Of a stretch of 64,000 bases of DNA, positions 25,746 to 33,330 are shown in pieces. The position numbers and the translations under genes were made by a program. Location: positions 1,550,001 through 1,614,000 of the forward strand of contig NZ_CP108538.1 of NCBI RefSeq assembly GCF_035994185.1. Direction: 5' to 3'. The first letter of the stretch is position 1, and every line of letters starts with the position of its first letter. Under the pieces are notes generated by a model, which had not been told where the DNA came from, did no database searches, and saw only the letters and a program-made list of their open reading frames with translations. Source of the stretch: Streptomyces sp. NBC_01217 (GTDB lineage: Bacteria; Actinomycetota; Actinomycetes; Streptomycetales; Streptomycetaceae).

Positions 25746-26459
25746 GTGACGACGCCGAAGCAGTTTCTGGTCCGAGCGGCCGCCCGCAACAACGCCGAGT
25801 GGTGCGCGGCGATGAGCCGATCGCACGGTTTGGCGGGCGAGTTCGGGGCACAGGACTGGACTGCCCCGGCTCGCACACCGCTGTACTACCCCGACGCGGT
25901 GACGCTGGTGCCGGACGCCGACTCGGCCGCTCTGGCTACCCGGATCGACACCACGACGCCCGGCGCCTCCGTCAAGGACAGCTTCGCCGACCTCGACCTG
26001 TCGGAGGCCGGTTTCCAGGTGCTGTTCGAGGCACAGTGGATCCATCGCCCGGCGAGTGCGCCCGCCATCACTTCGGATCTTGCCTGGGACGTGGCGGGCG
26101 ACCCGGACACGTTGCGCGCCTGGGCGCACGCTTGGGACGACGGGAACGGCAATGCGGACCTCTTCCGGCCCGAACTGCTCGACGACCCGGCCACCTTCGT
26201 GCTCGCCGGACAGTCCCCTGGCGGCCGGGTGATTGCCGGAGCGGTGGCGAGCCACAGCGACCAGGTGGTCGGAATCTCCAATGTCTTCGCGCTGGAGGGC
26301 GGCCCCGACGCGGCCTGGCCGGTCGTACTGGACGCGGTGCACCGGCTGTTCCCAACCCTGCCGGTGGTCGGCTACGAGCACGGCGGCGATGACCTGGCGG
26401 CCGCCGTCCGGCATGGCTTCGAGCCGGTCGGTCCGCTGCGAATCTGGCTGCACGGCTAG
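25746..26459 (+). CDS. Uncharacterised protein, possibly GNAT-related
   Basis: 237 residues, no signal peptide or membrane segment. N-terminal RAAARNNAEWCAAMSRSHG and a C-terminal stretch GRVIAGAVASHSDQVVGISNVFALEG followed by AAVRHGFEPVGPLRIWLHG resemble the second half of an acetyltransferase-like fold, where a strand carries GF-PVG. I do not see a clear acetyl-CoA R/QxxGxG/A motif. It sits alone between the DUF2332 gene and the VOC gene in an accessory stretch. I name no function. Confidence 0.7.
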   Translation: MTTPKQFLVRAAARNNAEWCAAMSRSHGLAGEFGAQDWTAPARTPLYYPDAVTLVPDADSAALATRIDTTTPGASVKDSFADLDLSEAGFQVLFEAQWIHRPASAPAITSDLAWDVAGDPDTLRAWAHAWDDGNGNADLFRPELLDDPATFVLAGQSPGGRVIAGAVASHSDQVVGISNVFALEGGPDAAWPVVLDAVHRLFPTLPVVGYEHGGDDLAAAVRHGFEPVGPLRIWLHG

Positions 26460-26603
26460 GGCTGCCCGAGCCACTGTTCGCGGCCACCGTCCCGATGCCG
26501 GCCGAGAGGGTTTCGAGGAACTCCGGAGTCATGCCCACGACGCGGGCGAATTCCAGGGCGAGGGTCCGGTCACCGGCGACCGGGCCCGTGCGCGGCCGAT
26601 CGC

Positions 26604-26996
26604 CTACTGCGGCTGTGTCGCGATCTGGATCAGGTTGCCGCAGGTGTCGTCGAAGACGGCGGTGGTGACGGGGCCCATTTCCAGGGGCTCCTGGGTGAAG
26701 CGGACGCCGAGGTCGCGCAGGCGCTCGTACTCCGCCTTCACGTCGTCGACGGCGAACTGGGCGAGCGGGATGCCGTCCTTGACGAGCGCGTCGCGGTAGG
26801 GCGTGACGGCCGGGTGGCCGGCGGGCTCCAGGAGGAGTTCGGTGCCACCGGGCTCGTCGGGCGAGACGACGGTCAGCCACCGGTCCTTCTCGCCGATCGG
26901 GACGTCGTACTTCTTCACGAAGCCGAGGATCTCGGTGTAGAAGTGCAGGGCCTTGGCCTGGTCGTCGACGAAGACGCTGGTCAGATGGATCTTCAT
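26604..26996 (-). CDS. VOC-superfamily protein cotranscribed with arsR-type regulator
   Basis: 130 residues with a glyoxalase/bleomycin-resistance fold: MKIHLTSVFVDDQAKALHF, FYTEILGFVKKYDVPIG, and FDDTCGNLIQIATQPQ at the end, with metal-binding His and Glu positions present only in part. The ATG overlaps the TGA of the upstream ArsR-type gene (ATGA at 26996-26993), so it is the second gene of the operon. ArsR-VOC pairs of this type are widespread in actinomycetes, with no agreed substrate. Confidence 0.87.
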   Translation of the reverse strand: MKIHLTSVFVDDQAKALHFYTEILGFVKKYDVPIGEKDRWLTVVSPDEPGGTELLLEPAGHPAVTPYRDALVKDGIPLAQFAVDDVKAEYERLRDLGVRFTQEPLEMGPVTTAVFDDTCGNLIQIATQPQ

Positions 26997-27301
26997 GGGG
27001 TGCTCTCCTTCGGTCCGGATGCGTCGGGCACGGGCCAGCGCTCGGCGATCTGCCGCAGCGGGGCCGTGTTCAGGTCGTGGAACTTGTAGCGGCCCTCCCG
27101 CCTGGTCTCGACGAGCCCGGCGGCCTCCAGCACGGCGAGGTGCTGGGAGACCGCCTGGCGCGAGATACCGAGCTGATGCTTCATGCTCAGTCGCGAGCAG
27201 ATCTCGAACAGTGTCTGTCCGGACTTCTCCGTGAGCTCGTCGAGGATGGTACGGCGGGTGGGGTCGGCCAAGGCTTTGAAAAGGTCGTCGGCCACGACCA
27301 C
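26993..27301 (-). CDS. ArsR-family winged-helix repressor
   Basis: 102 residues. ArsR fold with LFKALADPTRRTILDEL and the recognition helix in ISRQAVSQHLAVLEAAGLV. No CxC metal-binding motif of classical ArsR/SmtB sensors is seen (the single Cys in FEICSRL is isolated), so the signal is probably not arsenite. It starts directly beside a 9-bp inverted repeat (27304-27329), a convincing autoregulatory operator, and is coupled to the VOC gene by an ATGA overlap. Confidence 0.9.
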   Translation of the reverse strand: MVVADDLFKALADPTRRTILDELTEKSGQTLFEICSRLSMKHQLGISRQAVSQHLAVLEAAGLVETRREGRYKFHDLNTAPLRQIAERWPVPDASGPKESTP

Positions 27302-27303
27302 AG

Positions 27304-27329
27304 GATAGGCAAATGCTCACTTGCCTATC
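27304..27329. promoter_or_regulatory. Operator of the ArsR-type repressor
   Basis: GATAGGCAA (27304-27312) and TTGCCTATC (27321-27329) are a perfect 9-bp inverted repeat with an 8-bp centre, immediately upstream of the repressor start at 27301. Arm length and spacing match ArsR-family dimer sites. The site lies over the ribosome-binding/promoter region. Confidence 0.82.
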
Positions 27330-27463
27330 AAGTCGAGGTACGCCACGTCCCGAGTCGGCCTGCCGTCGGGGCGCGGGCCCTCGGGCAGCGAGGACGCGGT
27401 AGGTGGGCTGGGCGACACAGGCAACGGCGGGCCGGCCGACTACGGCACTCGGTCACGGATCGT

Positions 27464-27651
27464 CTGCCGCCGCGACATCCTGATCCTGGCGCTGCTCTTC
27501 GCCCGAGGTGGTGGGCACCATGGGTCCACCCGCAAGATCGTGCTCGGCCAGTACCTCGGTTTCGCCGCGATCCTGGCCTTGGCCGCGGCCACCGCGTTCG
27601 ATGCCACGTTCCTGCCCGAGGGGGCCACATCGGCGCCTTCGGCCTCTGACC
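27464..27651 (+). pseudogene. CadD-like cadmium-resistance transporter remnant
   Basis: The plus strand reads DILILALLFARGGG, then RKIVLGQYLGFAAILALAAATAF and FLPEG, close to the first helices of CadD-family cadmium/cation transporters (VLLxLF..R..G, IVLGQYLGF). After FLPEG a shift gives GAFGL, followed by a stop, and there is no start codon in phase, so both ends are missing. It is a decayed fragment next to an ArsR-type gene. Confidence 0.6.
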
Positions 27652-27836
27652 CGTGGGCCGCTCAACATTCAACGGCACAACGCTCAGGGCTCGGTGGCAC
27701 GTAACAGCCGCTCGCCGTACTCGACCGCTTCGAGCGCGGGATCCTGGTCGAACGCCTGCAAGCAACCGCGGTGTGAACGGCCACCAGTTGCCCGCCGCGG
27801 CCGCGGAGTTGTTCGACCGCGTGGAAAGATGAGTTC
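27652..27836. other. Gene-free stretch
   Basis: On the minus strand one phase reads LQAFDQDPALEAVEYGERLLRATEP and a stop (27691-27770 region). That could be the tail of a lost gene, but it has no start or known match. Otherwise nothing is visible. Confidence 0.35.
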
Positions 27837-28865
27837 ATGTGGTCGCGACTGCCGTTCGGGGACGGGTTACGGGCAGAGCTGGGCTCCCCCAGGCGCTCGC
27901 GGCGTCTGGGCAGCAGCCCGCGCTCACGTGTGTGGCGCGTGGAGCTGGCCGGGGCACCGGCAGTGGTGAAGCAGTTCGTCGACGGCCCCGACGCCGAGGA
28001 GCGGTACGCCCGCGAGGTGGCCGCACTGCGGCTCGCCGCCCGGGCCGACGCACCCGTGGTGCCCGCGCTGCTGGGCACCGATCCCGGCGAGCGGGTGCTG
28101 GTCCTGGAGCATCTGGACCACCAACGCCCGTCCAGCGACTGGATCGTCGCCTACGCGGCGGCACTGGCCCGGCTGCATGCTGTTGCCCGTCCGGAGGACG
28201 TCGGAACACTTCCCCGCTGGCTGGGTCCGGACGAGACCGACGTCGAATCCTTTCTCGGGCTGGCCGAGGCTCTGGAGGCTCCCGTCGCGCCCGGCGTGTC
28301 CGGCGAGCTCGATGATCTCGTCCACCGGCTCGGCCAGGCATCGGGGCATGCACTTCTCCACGGGGATCCGTGTCCCGGCAATGACCTGCACACCACCAGC
28401 GGGATCAGGTTCATCGACTTCGAACAGGCTTCATTGGGCAGCGGACTGATGGAACTCGCCTACCTGCGAGTCGGCTTCCCGACGTGCTGGTGTGTCACTG
28501 CGGCATCCGCTCCGCTGCTGGACCGGGCAGAAGCCGCCTACCGCACTGCATGGCGCACCACGACCGGCACCGAACTCCACGGCGACCTCGCCGACGCGTG
28601 CGCCGGCTGGCTGCTACGAGGCGACGCGCTGGTCGAGAGGGCCCGCCGCGGAACCACTGACCACCTGGCCCGGATCCCGGACCGGGACTGGAAGTGGGGC
28701 ACCGCGACCGCCCGGCAACGGCTTGTCCACCGGCTCGGTGTCGTCGGCCGGATGACTGCCGACCGCGCCGACCTGAGCGGCCTGAGCAGACTCAGCACGG
28801 ACATGCGCCGCCGGATGCTCGCCCGCTGGCCCACGCTCCCACCGGTCCCGTCCCAGCGCCCATAG
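27837..28865 (+). CDS. Aminoglycoside-phosphotransferase-family kinase
   Basis: 342 residues with the APH/choline kinase fold. VVKQFVDGPDAEERYAREVAAL carries the ATP-lobe Lys and Glu, HGDPCPGND holds the catalytic Brenner motif (H-G-D-x4-N), and RFIDFEQA supplies the metal-binding Asp. The substrate is unknown. Relatives phosphorylate aminoglycosides, macrolides, sugars, choline or protein. No resistance cluster is nearby, so metabolic phosphotransfer is equally possible. The ATG at 27837 has GGAAAGATGAG upstream. It is isolated, with poorly coding DNA on both sides. Confidence 0.85.
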   Translation: MWSRLPFGDGLRAELGSPRRSRRLGSSPRSRVWRVELAGAPAVVKQFVDGPDAEERYAREVAALRLAARADAPVVPALLGTDPGERVLVLEHLDHQRPSSDWIVAYAAALARLHAVARPEDVGTLPRWLGPDETDVESFLGLAEALEAPVAPGVSGELDDLVHRLGQASGHALLHGDPCPGNDLHTTSGIRFIDFEQASLGSGLMELAYLRVGFPTCWCVTAASAPLLDRAEAAYRTAWRTTTGTELHGDLADACAGWLLRGDALVERARRGTTDHLARIPDRDWKWGTATARQRLVHRLGVVGRMTADRADLSGLSRLSTDMRRRMLARWPTLPPVPSQRP

Positions 28866-29172
28866 ACACCTGCCGATATCCCGGATCCGTGAGGGAGCCC
28901 GAACCACAACTCTTGGCCGTTCCTCTTGAGACGGGACATCCGCCGCCAAGCCGATCGCCTCCGGTAGGCGCCGCGAACCCGTTTTCGCGCTCTGCGCCAC
29001 CACCACTGGGTTTCCGTCCGCCCCATGGTGAGTCCGGCTCGACGGTGGCCCTCGTCCTGTGGCGGCTGCGCGATGTGCCGCTGCTCGCCGAGGAATTCAG
29101 AAAGCGGCTGGACGCGGGGGCCGGGCTGGTGGGGCGCTGTCTGCTCACTCCGTACCGCTGACAGCGCCCTTC
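28866..29172. other. Gene-poor stretch with a possible truncated 3' end
   Basis: About 300 bp. At 29044-29161 the plus strand reads VALVLWRLRDVPLLAEEFRKRL, then LVGRCLLTPYR and a stop, with good coding bias but no start. It may be the tail of a lost gene. No repeat, tRNA or clear terminator is seen. Confidence 0.4.
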
Positions 29173-30105
29173 CTAGAAGCAGTCGCCGTACCAGTGGACC
29201 GCACCTGGCGCCGTGACCGTGGCCCGGACGGATTCGGCGGTGGCATGCAGCGGGCGTGCCATGCCCACGTGCTCCTCCACCGTCCGGAAATCCGCCAGCA
29301 GGGCCGGAAGGGCCGCCCGGACCCCGGGGCCGTCGGGAATCCGGACCCGGGCCCGGCTCAGTCCCGCTGCCCGGCCCAGTTCCCCGACGGCGGCGAACAG
29401 CTCGCCCAGACACCCGGGAGCGCCCGCGCATTCCCGTACCTCCACGCACTCCCCTTCGTACTGGGCCACGATCCAGCCGACGACCGCCCCCGATCCCCGG
29501 TCCTCCGCCACGAGCCACCGGTCGGGGCCGCCGTACCAGGCGGGAACCCGTACCGCCCAGTCCTCGGGCGCCCGCAACGAGGTGAGCGGCCTGTTCGCGT
29601 TGTACGTGTGGTGCAGGGCGGCCACCTCCACAGCGTCCTCCGCCATGGCCGCACGGACCCGGAACGCCCCGGGCGCGGCAGGCGGCGTGAGCATTCCCTC
29701 GGTGTGGCTGCTGCCGAACTCCCGCCATCCCGAGCCCCGGTAGACCCCGGGCGTCCCGGTGAACAGCAGGGACCAGGCGCACTGCTCGGCCATCATGGTG
29801 CGCTCCGCCTCCGCCAGCAGCCGCCGGACCAGCCCCCGGCCCCGGGCCTCGGGGCGGGTGGCGACGCTGCCGATGCCGCCGACCCGCTGCGGGGTGCCGT
29901 GCGCGTCACGGATCAGCCGCGGTACGTAGACGACGACCGCGTCGATCCCGTCCCCCGGACCGTTGTGCGCCACGAACGTGTGGCGATGGCGGTCCGGGTC
30001 CAGGGCGTGAAGGCGGGTGATGTGCGGGGCGTCGAAGCACCGCTGCCACAGGGCGGCCAGGGCCGGATCGTCGGCCGGGGTCGCGGTCCTGATGACGGTG
30101 GTCAC
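29173..30105 (-). CDS. Two-domain GNAT acetyltransferase
   Basis: 310 residues. The N-terminal GNAT domain (about 1-145) has VGGIGSVATRPEARGRGLVRRLLAEAE with the acetyl-CoA loop RxxGxG-like ARGRGL, and SLLFTGTPGVYRGSGW. A second GNAT-like or SCP-like half follows. This is the Eis-like layout. The GTG at 30105 overlaps the TGA of the preceding beta-helix gene (GTGA), so it is translationally coupled to a secreted protein. It is the last gene of the minus-strand catabolic operon. The acceptor may be an amino group on a pathway intermediate, but this is inference. Confidence 0.85.
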   Translation of the reverse strand: MTTVIRTATPADDPALAALWQRCFDAPHITRLHALDPDRHRHTFVAHNGPGDGIDAVVVYVPRLIRDAHGTPQRVGGIGSVATRPEARGRGLVRRLLAEAERTMMAEQCAWSLLFTGTPGVYRGSGWREFGSSHTEGMLTPPAAPGAFRVRAAMAEDAVEVAALHHTYNANRPLTSLRAPEDWAVRVPAWYGGPDRWLVAEDRGSGAVVGWIVAQYEGECVEVRECAGAPGCLGELFAAVGELGRAAGLSRARVRIPDGPGVRAALPALLADFRTVEEHVGMARPLHATAESVRATVTAPGAVHWYGDCF

Positions 30106-32261
30106 AGGATCAGGTTCCCGTCCGTGCGCACCGAGTCGCCGTTCGCGGGCATCGCGGTGCGCTTCGTACCGTCCTCCACGCATGCGGTGTGCAGGACCGA
30201 GGCCAGGGCGTCCGGGGCGAGGTGGAGCGTGCCGCCGGTGAAGCGGCTGCCGGTCGCCGCGTAGTGGTTCGTGCCGTCGGCGATGCGTACATGGGCGGTG
30301 TCCGGCCCGGAGGCGGCGCTGCTGAGCGCGGTGATGTCCCAGGTCACCTTCCCTGGTCCGGGCGCCCGGGCGAGCAGCGCCTTGGCCTTGTTGGCGCCGG
30401 TGAGGCGGGCGCCGCCGGTGACGGTGATCCGCTGGTCGCGCACGGCGCTCAGTTCGATACCGGTGTTGTCGTAACTGCCGCCGTCGATCCGCAGATCCGC
30501 CGATCCGACCGAGAGCGGGGCCGCGTTCCCGGTGCCGGTGACGGTGCAGTCGGTGAAGTGGACGGGCCCCGCGCCGCGCAGGATCGCGCCGTCGACGCCC
30601 TTGAAGGTGCAGCGCACGAAGTGGACGGGTGCGGTGACCGGGGTCTGGACGAGGACGGCGCCCGCGGGCGGCTCGAAGGAGCAGTCGCTGATGGTGGTCG
30701 GCCGGGTGGAGCGGGCGGAGCGCTGGGCGACGGCGAAGGTCTTCGCGGTGCAGCCGCGCACCTGGGCGCCGTCTGCGTTGACGGTGAGGGTGCCGGCCTG
30801 GTCGAAGGTGGGGCGTGCGATCACCGTGATGTCTTCGAGAGTCAGGTCGGTGATCTTGGTGTTGGCGGTGAACCAGGAGCAGACATGTCTGCGTACGGTG
30901 ATCCGCTTCGCGGAGATCCCCCACTGCGCACCGGAGTTGGCTATGTCCATCAGTCCGGAGTTGCCGTCGAAGAGCAAATCGTGTTCGTACTGGCCGTGTG
31001 TCGTGAAGGGGTTGCCGCCCGCGTCGTCGCCGTCGCCGTGGCAGTTCACGACGGTGCAGTAGGCGGAGGCGGTGAGGTCGTTGAGATGGCGGACGTTGCT
31101 GGTCGTGCAGTCCGAGACCCTCCCGTACAGACAGTAGATCTGCTGGGTGAGATAGCCCGCGCCGCCGTAATCGACGGTGGGCGGGTTCTTCAGCGAGCAC
31201 TCCTCGGTACGGAACCGGGTGCACCAGCGGCGCATGATGACCGGCCAGAAGGAGCCGGTGGCGTGGATTTTGGAGACGTCGCAGCCGACGGCGTACTCGA
31301 AGCTGACGGGGTGGGAGCCCGTGTACTCGTCGGGGCCCGCGCCCTCGAAGACCAGATTGCGGATGTGGGTGCCCTGGACCGGATCGATGAGGGTCCAGGT
31401 GAGGGTGCGGCCCGCGGCGAGTTCCCAGCCGTTGAGGTAGCCGATCCGGATGTGGTCCGCGTCGATGATCTCGGTGATCTCGACCAGCTTCTGCAGCTCG
31501 CGTTCGTCTCCGCCGCCGCCCTCGACCGGGTCGACCTGCACGGCCCACCACTGGCCGACCTCGAACGCCTTGGCGTCGGGTACCGGGAAGGTGTCGGTGA
31601 GCTCGATGACCTTGGCGCAGAGCGCGTGTTTGACGGTGGTGTCGGTGGGGGTGCCGCGGAAGGAGAGTACGGCGCCGAAGGGGTTGTCGTGGGTGTTCTT
31701 CTCGATGCCTTCGGTGAGTATGCGGTGGCCGCCGAAGTCGAGTTCGATGTGGGAGCGGTTGAAGAGGTGGCGTTTGGTGAACAGGAGGTCGGTGTGGGCT
31801 TCGATGCGGTGGACGTCGGTGTCGGCGATCATGGCGTCGAGGGCGGCGTCGGCGGGTTGTTCCGCGTCGAAGTGGCCGAAGGTGCGGAAGTCGAGGGTTC
31901 CGGTGTGGAGTTGGAGCCAGCGGCCGGTCTTGGCCGTGGTGGGTGCGATGACGGTTCCGCCGTTGTGTGCGGTGTGGGATGTGCGGTCCCAGCGCACGGC
32001 CATCGCGCCGCCGTCGCCCGGGGTGTGGTATCCGGCGACCAGGACCTGGGTGCCGTCGTCGAGGGGCTTGGTGTTCAGTGCGCGCAGTTCCGTGACCGTG
32101 CCGACGCGCAGGACATCGCCTGTGTGCGTGGGTGCGGCCTGCGCCGGGGCGGTGGCCACGGCCGAACCGGCCATGACCAGACCGGCCAGACCCGAAGCCC
32201 GCAGCACAGTACGACGGGACGAAGCGGAGGACGCGGCTGGGGGCGGTGCATTGACGGACAT
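30102..32261 (-). CDS. Secreted Tat-type right-handed beta-helix protein A
   Basis: 719 residues. A twin-arginine signal SSRRTVLRASGLAGLVMAGS ends at about residue 42 (APAQA). Residues about 47-140 form the GDGG-W head domain common to pectate_lyase_3-type and tailspike enzymes (GYHTPGDGGAMAVRWDRTS, NGGTVIAPTTAKTGRWLQL, FGHFD). The remainder is a long beta-helix with repeated short strands and paired Cys. Such folds belong to polysaccharide lyases or glycosidases, and the active site cannot be named. Residues about 13-212 are encoded by one arm of a 600-bp inverted repeat shared with protein B at 38087. The downstream gene is coupled by GTGA. Confidence 0.85.
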   Translation of the reverse strand: MSVNAPPPAASSASSRRTVLRASGLAGLVMAGSAVATAPAQAAPTHTGDVLRVGTVTELRALNTKPLDDGTQVLVAGYHTPGDGGAMAVRWDRTSHTAHNGGTVIAPTTAKTGRWLQLHTGTLDFRTFGHFDAEQPADAALDAMIADTDVHRIEAHTDLLFTKRHLFNRSHIELDFGGHRILTEGIEKNTHDNPFGAVLSFRGTPTDTTVKHALCAKVIELTDTFPVPDAKAFEVGQWWAVQVDPVEGGGGDERELQKLVEITEIIDADHIRIGYLNGWELAAGRTLTWTLIDPVQGTHIRNLVFEGAGPDEYTGSHPVSFEYAVGCDVSKIHATGSFWPVIMRRWCTRFRTEECSLKNPPTVDYGGAGYLTQQIYCLYGRVSDCTTSNVRHLNDLTASAYCTVVNCHGDGDDAGGNPFTTHGQYEHDLLFDGNSGLMDIANSGAQWGISAKRITVRRHVCSWFTANTKITDLTLEDITVIARPTFDQAGTLTVNADGAQVRGCTAKTFAVAQRSARSTRPTTISDCSFEPPAGAVLVQTPVTAPVHFVRCTFKGVDGAILRGAGPVHFTDCTVTGTGNAAPLSVGSADLRIDGGSYDNTGIELSAVRDQRITVTGGARLTGANKAKALLARAPGPGKVTWDITALSSAASGPDTAHVRIADGTNHYAATGSRFTGGTLHLAPDALASVLHTACVEDGTKRTAMPANGDSVRTDGNLIL
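31626..32225 (-). repeat. 600-bp inverted repeat, left arm (5' part of beta-helix gene A)
   Basis: Reverse complement of 38114-38713. In every stretch I compared base by base (both ends and several internal blocks) the two copies were identical, and all reading phases translate identically. Identity stops abruptly at both ends: GCTTCGTCCCG at the outer start, and after AAACAC at the inner end. Confidence 0.93.
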
Positions 32262-32286
32262 GGCGGAGGTACTCCTCGCGTAGTCG

Positions 32287-32330
32287 ATGCGTGCTCGGTG
32301 CGTACTGAATGCGTGCTCGGTGCGTACTGG
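32287..32330. repeat. 22-bp tandem duplication upstream of beta-helix gene A
   Basis: Two copies of ATGCGTGCTCGGTGCGTACTG plus one base (32287-32308 and 32309-32330), differing only at the last base. They lie in the 75-bp gap between the SDR stop and the beta-helix gene A start, so they sit in its 5' leader. Confidence 0.85.
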
Positions 32331-32336
32331 ATGGGG

Positions 32337-33176
32337 TCAGATCGTGTTGCGGTACGGCGGCATGAAGCGCATCCGCGGCATCTGGTCGGCGAGGACTCCC
32401 CCGTCGACGACGATGCGCGCCCCGGTGAGGTACGCCCCCGCGTCCGAGGCGAGCAGCAGCAGCGCGCCCACGCATTCGTCGGGCTGTGCGTATCTGCCGA
32501 GCGGGATGCGTGCGCGGTACGCGGCTTCGAAGGCCTCCCGGTCGAAGGGGAATTCGCCGTCGATGGGGGTCTCGACCATGCCGGGGGCAAGGGTGTTGGC
32601 GGTGATGCCGTGCGGGGCGAGTTCGACCGCCAGGGTCTCGGTGAGCAGTTGGGCGGCGGCCTTGGAGGCGTTGTAGTGGGCCAGGCCCGCCTCCGCCACC
32701 AGGGCGTTCTTGGACGTGATGGTGATGATGCGGCCCGCGACGGAGTCCGCCGTCATGTGTTCGGCGATGCGCTGGCTGAGGAAGAAGACGGCGTCGACGT
32801 TGACCCGCATGATGTGCGACCAGCTTGCGGGGGTGATCTCGTTGAAGCGTTCCAGCGCCGCCGTGCCCGCGTTGTTGATGAGGATGTGCAGCGGTCCGTT
32901 CTCTGCGCGTACGGCGTCGACGAAGCCGGGCAGCGCGTCGATGTCCGCGAGGTCCTGCCCGTGGATGCGGGCCCGGCGGCCGAGTGCCTCGACGGCCGCC
33001 GCGGTCCGGGCGATGCCCTCGGCGCCCGGCAGGTCGACGAGGACCAGATCGGCGCCCGCCTCGGCGAGTCCGACGGCGAAGGACCGGCCGAGGCCCCGGG
33101 CGGCTCCGGTCACCACCGCGGTGCGGCCGGTCAGGTCGAAGCGGTCGGTGGAGCGGGGCGGGACGGCTGCGGTCAT
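32337..33176 (-). CDS. SDR-family sugar(-acid) dehydrogenase
   Basis: 279 residues, classical short-chain dehydrogenase: cofactor loop TGAARGLG (about residue 24), NNAG, catalytic Tyr/Lys in YNASK, and LAPGMVETPI. VLVDLP after strand 2 places an Asp that favours NAD(H). The closest families are gluconate 5-dehydrogenase, KduD and 2-keto-3-deoxy-L-fuconate dehydrogenase, all acting on sugar acids. It lies 154 bp downstream of the amidohydrolase gene on the same strand. In the proposed pathway it would oxidise the 2-keto-3-deoxy acid or its lactone precursor. Confidence 0.88.
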   Translation of the reverse strand: MTAAVPPRSTDRFDLTGRTAVVTGAARGLGRSFAVGLAEAGADLVLVDLPGAEGIARTAAAVEALGRRARIHGQDLADIDALPGFVDAVRAENGPLHILINNAGTAALERFNEITPASWSHIMRVNVDAVFFLSQRIAEHMTADSVAGRIITITSKNALVAEAGLAHYNASKAAAQLLTETLAVELAPHGITANTLAPGMVETPIDGEFPFDREAFEAAYRARIPLGRYAQPDECVGALLLLASDAGAYLTGARIVVDGGVLADQMPRMRFMPPYRNTI

Positions 33177-33330
33177 GACGGGGGTTCCTTCGGGCGGATA
33201 CGTACGGAGAGGGGTGGGCCGCCGCGCAGGGACACGGGGTGGAAGCGCGGCGGCCCGGCTGCCGGTACGGTGCCCGGGCGCAGGGGGTGTCCCGTGCGCC
33301 GTGCCGGCAGGTCTGCGGTGAACGGCCCGG

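Noticed and set aside
29173..32475. A single 1,100-codon frame that could suggest a beta-helix/GNAT fusion
   Set aside because: Only the last 310 codons are coding in this phase. Before that it is an Arg/His/Pro-rich out-of-phase reading of the beta-helix gene, and the GTGA overlap explains the junction.
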